From DATAVB01 sp036267955 (GTDB taxonomy: Bacteria; Actinomycetota; Actinomycetes; Mycobacteriales; QHCD01), in contig DATAVB010000164.1 in assembly GCA_036267955.1 (NCBI GenBank), forward strand, positions 7,041 through 71,040: DNA of 64,000 nucleotides, written 5' to 3'. Positions 33,340 through 41,064 of the stretch are shown here, in pieces. Position 1 is the first letter of the stretch. Every line of letters starts with the position of its first letter. The notes under the pieces were generated by a model. The model was given only the letters and a program-made list of their open reading frames with translations. It was not told the DNA's origin and ran no database searches. The position numbers were made by a program, and so were the translations under genes.

Positions 33340-34905
33340 CTACCGCGCGGTCTTGCTGCGGGAGCTCCGACGCCGCGGCGGCGGGCTGGCCTCGCCGGCC
33401 TCCCGCAACGCCAGCGCGTGCGCCGCAAGCGCGTCGACCAGTGCCGGCACCAGCGCCTCGTCCGGCTGCACATCGACCCGCAGACCGAACTCGCGCGCCG
33501 TCTCGGCCGTCTTCGGGCCGATGCAGGCGACGATCGTCCGGGCGTGCGGCTTGCCGGCGATGCCGACCAGGTTGCGCACCGTCGAGGACGAGGTGAAGCA
33601 GACGGCGTCGAAGCCGCCGCCCTTGATCGCCTCGCGGGTCTCGGCCGGCGGCGGCGCGGCTCGCACCGTGCGGTACGCCGTGACGTCGTCGATCTCCCAG
33701 CCCCGGTCACGCAGCCCGGCGGCGAGGGTCTCGGTGGCGATGTCCGCCCGCGGCAGCAGCACCCGGTTGATCGGGTCCAGCACCTCGTCGTACGGCGAGA
33801 AGTCGGCCAGCAGGCCCTCGCTGGACTGGTCGCCCGAGGGCAGCAGCTCCGGCGAGATGCCGTACGCCCGGACCGCGTCGGCGGTCGACTCGCCGATACA
33901 GGCGATCTTCACGCCGGCGAACGCCCGTGCGTCCAGGCCGAACTCGTCGAACTTCTCCCGGACCGCGCGCACCGCGTTCACCGAGGTGAAGACGATCCAC
34001 TCGTACCGGCCGGTGACCAGGCCCTTGATGGCCCGTTCCATCTGGGCCGGGGTCCGCGGCGGCTCGACCGCGATGGTCGGCACCTCGGACGGGACCGCGC
34101 CGTGCAGCCGGAGTCGCTCGCTCATCGCGCCGGCCTGGTCCTTGGTCCGCGGGACCAGCACCTTCCAGCCGTACAGCGCCCGGCTCTCCCACCAGGACAG
34201 CTTTCCGTGTCCCTTGGCGGCCGGGCCGATGACCAGCACCAGCGGCGCCGGCAGCTCGGCGGTGTCCCGCTCCAGCGCGTCCAGCGTCGTCTCGATGGTC
34301 CGCTCGGACAGCGTGGTGCCACCGCTGGTCGCGGTGACCGGGGTGTCGCCGCGGCGGCCGTGCTCGACCAGGGCGGCGGCCAGCTTGCCGAAGTCGCCGC
34401 TGACGCCGGTGAGCACCAGCGACCCGGTGGCCTGGGCCAGCGAGGACCAGTCGAGGCTGTCGACCTCTTCGCCACGCAGGTCGACGACGGTGCGGGCGCC
34501 GATCAGGGGCACACCGGCGTAACCGGGGACACCCGAGTCGACCGCGACACCGGGTGCCACGTCGAACGGCACCGTCGTACGGGCCACGGCCTGGCACTCC
34601 TTGACCACCGCGGCGGTGGTCAGTGGGTCGCCGGAAATGAGGCGGATCACCTGGTGGCCGTTGCGGGCCTCGGCGACCAGCGTCTTGGCGACGCCGGTTT
34701 CTCCGGAATCTTCGGCCGGCTCGGAGCCAACCGTACGAACCTCGGCCGCGGAAACGGCGAGGATCGCCGTGGGGACATCGGGATCAGCCAATATCAGGTC
34801 GGCACGGCGCAGCGCCTGCTCCGCGTGCAGAGTCAGCAGGCCGGGGTCACCCGGACCAGCGCCGACAAAGGTGATCCGGCCAACGGGCTTTCTTGGGCGG
34901 GTCAT
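33340..34905 (-). CDS. hemD: uroporphyrinogen-III C-methyltransferase/uroporphyrinogen-III synthase fusion
   Basis: This is a 521-residue two-domain enzyme as in streptomycetes. Residues 1 to about 245 are a SAM-dependent methyltransferase domain (FVGAGPGDPGLLTLHAEQAL; LVLVIGPAA). Residues about 265-500 are uroporphyrinogen-III synthase (KVLVPRTKDQAG; FTSVNAVRAVRE; VCFTSSSTVRNL). It closes the hydroxymethylbilane ring with inversion and may also start sirohaem synthesis. Start overlaps hemC by 4 nt. Confidence 0.94.
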   Translation of the reverse strand: MTRPRKPVGRITFVGAGPGDPGLLTLHAEQALRRADLILADPDVPTAILAVSAAEVRTVGSEPAEDSGETGVAKTLVAEARNGHQVIRLISGDPLTTAAVVKECQAVARTTVPFDVAPGVAVDSGVPGYAGVPLIGARTVVDLRGEEVDSLDWSSLAQATGSLVLTGVSGDFGKLAAALVEHGRRGDTPVTATSGGTTLSERTIETTLDALERDTAELPAPLVLVIGPAAKGHGKLSWWESRALYGWKVLVPRTKDQAGAMSERLRLHGAVPSEVPTIAVEPPRTPAQMERAIKGLVTGRYEWIVFTSVNAVRAVREKFDEFGLDARAFAGVKIACIGESTADAVRAYGISPELLPSGDQSSEGLLADFSPYDEVLDPINRVLLPRADIATETLAAGLRDRGWEIDDVTAYRTVRAAPPPAETREAIKGGGFDAVCFTSSSTVRNLVGIAGKPHARTIVACIGPKTAETAREFGLRVDVQPDEALVPALVDALAAHALALREAGEASPPPRRRSSRSKTAR

Positions 34906-35819
34906 CGTGAACTCCCCAACAGATCGGAGACGCCTGCGGCCAGCAGCTCGGTCGCGAGACCGTGCCCCAGACGCGCGGCGTCAGTAATGGATCCGGTGGC
35001 CTCCCGGCGAACGGCGGTGGTGCCGTCGAGCGAAGCCACCACACCACGGAGAACCAAGGTGTCGTCTTTGTTTTCGGCCAGCGCGCCAAGGGGCGCACTG
35101 CAGCCTGCTTCCAACGTCGCCAGCAGCGCCCGTTCGGCGGTGACCGCCGCACGGGACGCCGGATGATCCAGCTCGGTCAGTCGTGCCACCAGGTCGAGAT
35201 CGTCGTCCCGGCATTCGATCGCTAACGCCCCCTGTGCGGGCGCCGGCAACAACAGCGTCGGGTCCAGCGGCTCGGTCACGACGTTGGTCCGCCCGAGCCG
35301 GGACAGCCCGGCCATGGCGACAACCACCGCGTCCAGCCGCCCCTCGGTGACCATCCGCAGTCGGGTGTCGACGTTGCCGCGGATTGCCACCAGCTCCAGG
35401 TCCGGCCGCGCCGCGCGCAGCTGGGCCACCCGACGCGGTGCGCCGGTCCCTACCCGCGCACCGGTCGGCAGCTCGTCGAGCCGCAGCCCGTCACGCGCCA
35501 CCAGTGCATCCCGCGGGTCTTCTCGCTCCGGTACGGCGGCCAGGGTCAGGCCCGGGGCCGGAGCGGTTGGCAGGTCTTTGTACGAGTGCACAGCCAGGTC
35601 GATGTCGCCGGCCAGCAGCGCGTCGCGCAGGGCCGAGACGAAGACGCCGGTGCCACCCAGCTCGGTGACCGGCGCCCGCGAACGGTCGCCGGTGGTGCTG
35701 ATCTCGATCAGCTCGACCGATCCGGAGATCGCGTCAGCGACCAGGCCGGACTGGATCTTGGCCAGCGTGCTGGCGCGGGTGCCCAGTCGCAAGGTGGGGC
35801 GCATTGTCGGCACGCTCAT
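34902..35819 (-). CDS. hemC: hydroxymethylbilane synthase (porphobilinogen deaminase)
   Basis: This 305-residue enzyme polymerises four porphobilinogens. Its N-terminus LRLGTRASTLAKIQ is typical, SYKDLPT carries active-site residues, and the dipyrromethane cofactor cysteine is in EAGCSAPLGA. ATG 35819 overlaps the hemA stop by 4 nt; a longer upstream reading lies inside hemA. Confidence 0.96.
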   Translation of the reverse strand: MSVPTMRPTLRLGTRASTLAKIQSGLVADAISGSVELIEISTTGDRSRAPVTELGGTGVFVSALRDALLAGDIDLAVHSYKDLPTAPAPGLTLAAVPEREDPRDALVARDGLRLDELPTGARVGTGAPRRVAQLRAARPDLELVAIRGNVDTRLRMVTEGRLDAVVVAMAGLSRLGRTNVVTEPLDPTLLLPAPAQGALAIECRDDDLDLVARLTELDHPASRAAVTAERALLATLEAGCSAPLGALAENKDDTLVLRGVVASLDGTTAVRREATGSITDAARLGHGLATELLAAGVSDLLGSSR

Positions 35820-37171
35820 CCGCCCTCCTCGCTCGGTCCGCCGCCTGCTGCGGGGAAAACGCACGATCCGGTCGGGTCCTCGACGACGGCGGCACCGGTG
35901 AGCGCGTCGACCGCCTGCGGACCCAGCTCGAAGAGGGTCCGCAGCGCATCGGCGTACACGCTGCCGCCTGGCGAGCTGGCCAACTGCTTGACCCGGACCG
36001 TCGGCCCGTGCAGCAGGGTCGAGACGGTACGGCGGACCGTACGGGCCAGCTCGGCCCGTACCCGCGGGTCCAACCCGGGCAGCTTGGCGTCCAGCCGCAG
36101 CAGCTCCGCGTCGACCACGTCGGAGGCGCGGGCCCGGAGCGCGGCGACGGTCGGCGCCACCGCGACCGCCCGCTGAGCGGCCAGGTAGCTGTCCACGTCG
36201 ACCGAGAGCATCCGCTCGGCCTCGGCGACCGCGGCCGCGTCCGCGCCGCCGGGCGCATCCCGGACCGCCTCAAGGTCGAGGTAGGTGACGCCCTCGATCG
36301 TGGCCGCCGCCGGGTCAACATCGCGCGGCAACGCCAGGTCGAGGATGACCAGCGGCCGGTCGGGCCGGGCCGCCATCGCGCGGCGCACCGCGTCGGCGGT
36401 GACGACCACACTGGTCGAACCGGTCGAGGTCAGCACGATGTCGGCGACCGCGATCTCCTCGGTGAGCTGATCCAGGCCGACCGCCCGGCCACCGAGCTTC
36501 TCGGCCAGCCGGGCGCCGTTGTCCGCGCTGCGGTTGGCCACGACCGGCGGCAGCGCGCCGGCCCGGCCGAGCGTTGCGCCGCCGAGGGCGCCCATCGAGC
36601 CGGCCCCGACGATCAACGCCCGCCGATCGGTCAGCGGACCGACGGTCGCGGTGGCGAGCGCTACGGCCTGGCCGACGACGGTCGCCCCGGCCCGGTCGAT
36701 CGTCGTCTCGGCGTGCACCCGCTTTCCGGCGGACAGCGCCCGCTGCACCAGATCGTGCAGCGCCCGTCCGACGGTCTGTTGCTCGACGGCCAGGGCATAG
36801 GCGCTGCGCAGCTGGCCGAGGATCTGGGCCTCGCCGACCACCATCGAGTCCAGCCCGGCGGCGACCCGGAAGAGGTGATGGCAGGCGGCCTGCTCGTAGT
36901 GCACGTAGAGGTAGTCGCCGAAGTCCGCGACGTCCATGCCGGCCTGCCGGGCCAGCGCGGAGGACACCTCGAAGACGCCGCCGTGGAACTTCTCCACCTC
37001 GACGTATGCCTCGATCCGGTTGCAGGTCGAGAGCACCAGAGCCTCGTTGACGTGCTCACAGTCGCTGAGCTCGTGCAGCACCTTCGGTAGGTCGTCGGCG
37101 CCGATGACGGCGCGCTCAAGGACCGAAATCGGCGTGGTGCGGTCAGACAGGCCGATGACCAGCAGGCTCAT
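35816..37171 (-). CDS. hemA: glutamyl-tRNA reductase
   Basis: This is the first committed enzyme of haem synthesis by the C5 route (451 residues); it reduces glutamyl-tRNA to glutamate-1-semialdehyde with NADPH. The catalytic Cys50 is in VLSTCNRIEAY, the NADPH motif is VGAGSMGAL, and the signature AAGLDSMVVGEAQILGQ is present. ATG 37171 overlaps the rex stop by 4 nt, placing haem synthesis directly under the Rex promoter. Confidence 0.97.
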   Translation of the reverse strand: MSLLVIGLSDRTTPISVLERAVIGADDLPKVLHELSDCEHVNEALVLSTCNRIEAYVEVEKFHGGVFEVSSALARQAGMDVADFGDYLYVHYEQAACHHLFRVAAGLDSMVVGEAQILGQLRSAYALAVEQQTVGRALHDLVQRALSAGKRVHAETTIDRAGATVVGQAVALATATVGPLTDRRALIVGAGSMGALGGATLGRAGALPPVVANRSADNGARLAEKLGGRAVGLDQLTEEIAVADIVLTSTGSTSVVVTADAVRRAMAARPDRPLVILDLALPRDVDPAAATIEGVTYLDLEAVRDAPGGADAAAVAEAERMLSVDVDSYLAAQRAVAVAPTVAALRARASDVVDAELLRLDAKLPGLDPRVRAELARTVRRTVSTLLHGPTVRVKQLASSPGGSVYADALRTLFELGPQAVDALTGAAVVEDPTGSCVFPAAGGGPSEEGG

Positions 37172-38154
37172 CCGACTTCCTCCCAACCCGCGGCCTTGCG
37201 TTCCTCGTGGAAGGACAGGATCTGCAGCTCGACGGCGAGATCGACCTTGCGCACGTCCACGCCGTCCGGCACCGACAACACCGCCGGGGCAAAGTTCAGG
37301 ATGCTGGTGACGCCGGCCGCGACGAGTTGGTCGCAGACGCCCTGGGCCGCCTCGGCCGGGGTGGCGATGACACCGATTGAGACGCTCTCGGCCCGCACCA
37401 CGTCGGGCAGGGTCCGTACGTCCAGGACCGGCAGGCCGCCGATCTCACTGCCGATCCGAGCCGGGTCGGCGTCGAAGAGTGCGGCCACGGCGAACCCGCG
37501 ACTGGCGAAGCCGTCATACCCGGCCAGTGCGTGGCCCAGGTTTCCGACGCCGACCAACGCCACCGAGCGGTGCGTGTTCAGCCCGAGAACGCGGGAGATC
37601 TGCTCGACCAGGATGCTCACGTGGTAGCCGACGCCACGGGTGCCGTACGACCCGAGGTAGGAGAGGTCCTTGCGCAGCTTGGCGGAGTTGACGCCGGCCG
37701 CCGCCGCCAGTCCCTCGGACGAGACGGTCGTGGTGTTCTTCTCGGCCAGCTCGGTCAGTGCCCGCAGGTAGATAGCCAGCCGGCCGACGGTGGCTTCCGG
37801 GACGGTACGGACGCGGGCCCGGGCGTCCTCCTCGGACGCTTCGCTGTCGGCGCCGACCAGCTCGTCGGTCAGGTCGTCCGGTCGGCTCGCGTCCACCGTC
37901 GGTTCGGACTCCTCGGCCGGCAGGGCGGCACGGCCGTCGCGCGCCGGGATGTCGACGATCGCCGGATTGGCCGCCAAGGCGACATCGCCGCCCGCGGACG
38001 GACGTGGCTTACCGCCGCGCTTGGCTGCGCCGGCCGCCTTGCGGGCGGCTTTCGCGGCGGCGCGGGCGGCCCGGACCGCGACGCCGTGACTACTCAGGTC
38101 ACGGCCGTCCACTGGTCCTTCAGGCGCCTCACCGGGCACTTGTCGGTCGGTCAC
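37168..38154 (-). CDS. rex: redox-sensing transcriptional repressor Rex
   Basis: Rex senses the NADH/NAD+ ratio and represses respiratory and haem genes when NADH is low. The winged helix is seen as SSEGLAAAAGVNSAKLRKDL with SYGTRGVGYHV, and the Rossmann domain as VALVGVGNLGHAL. The protein is 328 residues because of an Ala/Lys-rich N-terminal stretch of about 115 residues absent from typical 210-260-residue Rex proteins; an internal start is possible but none is obvious. First gene of the rex-hemACDB operon. Confidence 0.94.
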   Translation of the reverse strand: MTDRQVPGEAPEGPVDGRDLSSHGVAVRAARAAAKAARKAAGAAKRGGKPRPSAGGDVALAANPAIVDIPARDGRAALPAEESEPTVDASRPDDLTDELVGADSEASEEDARARVRTVPEATVGRLAIYLRALTELAEKNTTTVSSEGLAAAAGVNSAKLRKDLSYLGSYGTRGVGYHVSILVEQISRVLGLNTHRSVALVGVGNLGHALAGYDGFASRGFAVAALFDADPARIGSEIGGLPVLDVRTLPDVVRAESVSIGVIATPAEAAQGVCDQLVAAGVTSILNFAPAVLSVPDGVDVRKVDLAVELQILSFHEERKAAGWEEVG

Positions 38155-38246
38155 ATCTGCTCCTGACCGCCAGCACCGACGAACCCTGCCTACCGGGTCG
38201 CCGCGATGCTGTGGTAGCGGTATCTGCTTTTCGACACGTTAGCCGC

Positions 38247-38264
38247 TTGTGAACGCCTGCACAA
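38247..38264. promoter_or_regulatory. putative Rex operator upstream of rex
   Basis: TTGTGAACGCCTGCACAA matches the Rex consensus TTGTGAA-N4-TTCACAA with one mismatch. It lies 93 nt before the rex ATG and implies autoregulation of rex-hemA-hemC-hemD-hemB. Confidence 0.75.
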
Positions 38265-38300
38265 AGTCGCGCGGCAGGCCCTCGATCTGGTAATGCGCGA

Positions 38301-38555
38301 TCAGTCCCACCGTCCCGCCGCCAACGCGCGCCGCAGCCGCTGCTCCTCGACCCGCCAGAAGCCGTGTTCGGCGCCGTCGATGAGGATGACCGGTATCCGG
38401 TCGCCGTACTCGGCGCGCAGCTCCGGGTCACTGTCCACATCGGTCTCGGTCAGCGGTACGCCGAGCTCACCGGTGATCCGATCCAGCTCGACGCGCGCCT
38501 CTGCGCAGAGGTGGCAGTCGGGACGGCTCAGCAACGTGACCTCGTGGGCGGGCAT
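38301..38555 (-). CDS. glutaredoxin family protein
   Basis: This is an 84-residue thioredoxin-fold protein with an active-site pair Cys14-His-Leu-Cys17 in SRPDCHLCAEA and the cis-proline in RIPVILIDG. It matches the small glutaredoxin-like protein encoded next to rex/hemA in streptomycetes and hemA in mycobacteria. It lies 27 nt after the ligase gene and upstream of the Rex site. Client unknown. Confidence 0.9.
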   Translation of the reverse strand: MPAHEVTLLSRPDCHLCAEARVELDRITGELGVPLTETDVDSDPELRAEYGDRIPVILIDGAEHGFWRVEEQRLRRALAAGRWD

Positions 38556-38582
38556 TCTTCTGTTGTCCTCCTGGGGCGGGTG

Positions 38583-40073
38583 CTACGAGTCCGAGCGTAG
38601 TCGCGCCTTGCGCACCTTCCCGGTCGCCGAATGCGGCAGTTCGCCGACAATCTCGAATTCCGTCGGACACTTGAACCGGGCCAGCGACCGGGCACACCAC
38701 GACGCCAACTCCGCGGCGCCGGTGCCACCGCCCGACCCGGTCAGCACCACGAATGCCCTGATCGCCTCGCCGCGGTGCTCGTCCGGAATGCCGACGACGG
38801 CGGCCTCGGTGACCGCGGGATGCGCCAGCAGTACGGCCTCTACCTCGGCCGGGTAGACGTTGAACCCGCTGACGATGATCAGCTCCTTGCGCCGGTCGAC
38901 CAGATGCAGGTCGCCGTCCGGATCGAGGTAGGCGACATCGCCGGTGGCGAACCACCCGGCGTCGTCCGGCCCGTCGAGGCCGTCCGGCCAGTAGCCGGAG
39001 AACAGGTTGCGGCCGCGCACCACCACCTCGCCGGGGTCGCCCTCCTCGACCGGCTCGCCGTCCTCGTCGCGCAGCCACAGCTCGACCCCGGGGATGGGCC
39101 GGCCAATCGAGCCCGGCTTGTCGGGGAAACCGACCGTGCAGGTCAGCACCGGCCCGGTCTCGGTCAGTCCGTACCCCTGCTGGATCGGCACGGTGGTGAT
39201 GGCCCGCAGCCGTTCGGCCACCGCGGCCGGCAGCGGAGCGGCACCGGACATCGCCAGCCGTACCGTCCCGAACCCGGTCGCCACCGCGCCCGGCTCGACC
39301 GCCGCGGTGGTCCAGGCCCGGTACATCGCGGGCGCTCCGAGCACGCTGGTGACCCGGTGTTCGGCCATCACCGCGAGGGTCTCGACCGGGTCGAACCGGT
39401 CGACGAGCACGCCGGTCGCGCCAGCCCGGGCCAGCATGCCGAGCCCGGGACCGAGGCCATACACATGGAATAGCGGCAACGCCAGCAGCAGCACGTCATT
39501 GGCCTGCAGCACCGGCGGATCGAGCCGCCCGCACTGGTCGAGGTTGCCCAACAGTGCGCGGTGGGTCAGCATCGCGCCGCGCGGCCGGCCGCTGGTGCCG
39601 CTGGTGTAGACCAGCGCCGCGACATCGGTGTGCCGGGCCTCGCCGGGGGTGCCGGTGGCGATCAGGTCGGCCAGCCCGTGGGCGCCGTCCGGGATCTGCC
39701 GGCCGGCGACGATCAGCTCGGTGACGCCGAGTCGTTCGGCGGCGACCGAGGCGGTGACCAGGACGCGGGCGGCGGAGTCCTCCAGAACGGTGGCGAGCTC
39801 CGGCTCGGTGAAGGCCGGGTTGATCGGTACGACGGTGAGACCGGCGCGCAGCGCGCCGAAGAACGCCGGCGGGAAGTCCAGGGTGTTGCCGAGCTGCAGG
39901 CCGATCCGGTCGCCGGGTTGCAGGCCGAGGGCGATGAGAGCGCCGGCGACGCGTTCGACCTGGCCGGCCAGCTCGCCCCAGCTCAGGGACTGGGTCCGGT
40001 GGATCAGCGCGGTCCGGTCCGGTGCACGGAGCGCGGCATCCCGCACCAGATCGGCAAGCTGCTCGCTGCTCAT
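38583..40073 (-). CDS. AMP-dependent acyl-CoA ligase
   Basis: This is a 496-residue adenylate-forming enzyme of the long- or medium-chain fatty acid ligase type. The ATP motif is LVYTSGTSGRPRGAMLTH, then QQGYGLTETGPV, the hinge region DRRKELIIVSGFNVYP, and the catalytic lysine in HSATGKVRKARL. The substrate is unknown. ATG 40073 follows GGAAGGG. It is divergent from a methyltransferase gene across a 45-nt palindrome. Confidence 0.9.
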   Translation of the reverse strand: MSSEQLADLVRDAALRAPDRTALIHRTQSLSWGELAGQVERVAGALIALGLQPGDRIGLQLGNTLDFPPAFFGALRAGLTVVPINPAFTEPELATVLEDSAARVLVTASVAAERLGVTELIVAGRQIPDGAHGLADLIATGTPGEARHTDVAALVYTSGTSGRPRGAMLTHRALLGNLDQCGRLDPPVLQANDVLLLALPLFHVYGLGPGLGMLARAGATGVLVDRFDPVETLAVMAEHRVTSVLGAPAMYRAWTTAAVEPGAVATGFGTVRLAMSGAAPLPAAVAERLRAITTVPIQQGYGLTETGPVLTCTVGFPDKPGSIGRPIPGVELWLRDEDGEPVEEGDPGEVVVRGRNLFSGYWPDGLDGPDDAGWFATGDVAYLDPDGDLHLVDRRKELIIVSGFNVYPAEVEAVLLAHPAVTEAAVVGIPDEHRGEAIRAFVVLTGSGGGTGAAELASWCARSLARFKCPTEFEIVGELPHSATGKVRKARLRSDS

Positions 40074-40116
40074 GTCCGTACCCTTCCGTCCCGTTCCGCA
40101 TCCCGCCCATTCCCCG

Positions 40117-40161
40117 CCAATGTGGCGTTGGGGCACCTAGATTGCCCCAATGCCACATTGG
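40117..40161. promoter_or_regulatory. 45-nt palindromic operator between ligase and methyltransferase genes
   Basis: Left arm CCAATGTGGCGTTGGGGCA (40117-40135) and right arm TGCCCCAATGCCACATTGG (40143-40161) are complementary at 18 of 19 positions with a 7-nt centre. The centre holds TAGATT on the + strand and TAGGTG on the - strand, both -10-like, so a regulator bound to the arms would control both genes. No regulator gene is adjacent. Confidence 0.6.
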
Positions 40162-40196
40162 CGCGAAACGGAACTGGCTGAAGCTGGAAGAGGAGT

Positions 40197-40994
40197 ATGG
40201 CAGCGATGAAGGCCAATACGAGCCGAACTCACGCCACCGCCTTCGACGCGTTTACCGAGGTGTACGACGCCGGCCGCCGACGCCTTCCGCCCGATCTGCT
40301 GGCCCCGGCGTTCGCAGCGGCCGGACTCGGCGGCGGGAGCCGGGTCATGGAGGTGGGCGCCGGCACCGGGCAGCTCACCGCCACCCTCCTGGACGCCGGT
40401 ATGCGACCGGTGGCGATCGAGCCCGGCGACCGGATGCGCGAGCTGTTGTCGCGCCGCTATCCCGGCCTGCCGATCCGGTCCGGCTTCTTCGAGGACCAGC
40501 CGGTCGAGGCCGGGGCGTACGACGGCATCGTCGGCGCCAATTCATGGCACTGGGTCGATCCGGCGCGCGGATACCCACTGGCCGCGTCGCTGCTCCGGCC
40601 CGGCGGCGCGCTCCTGTTCTACTGGACCTTCTCCGTGCTGGAGCCCGGCGTGCAGCGTCGGCTCAACGCCGAGGTCTTCACCGGCCCGTACGCAAATCAG
40701 GCCCGCGACCCGGACGAAATGCCCGGGTACGTGGAGGAGATCACGGCCGCCGGCCGGCAGGAAATGGCCGCCTCTGGCGATTTCGCGGTCAGCTGGTGGC
40801 AGAGCACGGACGACACGTTCGAACTCCGGCTGGCCGGCTACCTCGACTATCTGCGGTCGTTCGCCGACATTGCCAGCCTCGACGAGCCGGCGCGGGCGCA
40901 CCTGGCCGAGCGGGTCACCGAGATCGTCGGCCCGACCGGCTCGCTGTCGATGACCGACCGGGTCTACACGGTCGTGGCTCACCGGATTCGCTGA
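40197..40994 (+). CDS. class I SAM-dependent methyltransferase
   Basis: This is a 265-residue protein with the SAM-binding glycine loop VMEVGAGTGQL, the acidic residue after strand 2 in VAIEPGD, and a conserved SWHWVDPARG segment seen in a trans-aconitate-like/Methyltransf_11 subfamily. Substrate unknown. ATG 40197 is close behind GAGGAG; ATG 40206 has better spacing and is equally likely. Confidence 0.88.
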   Translation: MAAMKANTSRTHATAFDAFTEVYDAGRRRLPPDLLAPAFAAAGLGGGSRVMEVGAGTGQLTATLLDAGMRPVAIEPGDRMRELLSRRYPGLPIRSGFFEDQPVEAGAYDGIVGANSWHWVDPARGYPLAASLLRPGGALLFYWTFSVLEPGVQRRLNAEVFTGPYANQARDPDEMPGYVEEITAAGRQEMAASGDFAVSWWQSTDDTFELRLAGYLDYLRSFADIASLDEPARAHLAERVTEIVGPTGSLSMTDRVYTVVAHRIR

Positions 40995-41004
40995 CTCCGA
41001 AGGC

Positions 41005-41037
41005 TTGACAGCGATAACTTACCGACGATAACTTATC
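41005..41037 (+). promoter_or_regulatory. MMPL promoter with repeated operator
   Basis: A TTGACA -35 box (41005-41010) is followed by two direct copies of CGATAACTTA (41012-41021 and 41026-41035). The second lies in the odd palindrome GATAA-C-TTATC (41027-41037). The -10 region (about 41028-41033) falls inside the second copy. This is a likely binding site for the TetR repressor encoded downstream. Confidence 0.6.
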
Positions 41038-41064
41038 TCGGGTAATCACTCGGGAGGAGTTGTC

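Noticed and set aside
28638..38264. Riboswitch (cobalamin or haem related) upstream of hem genes
   Set aside because: No conserved riboswitch core (for example a B12 box) was seen before hemL, rex or hemB; the leaders are short and the Rex site explains control.
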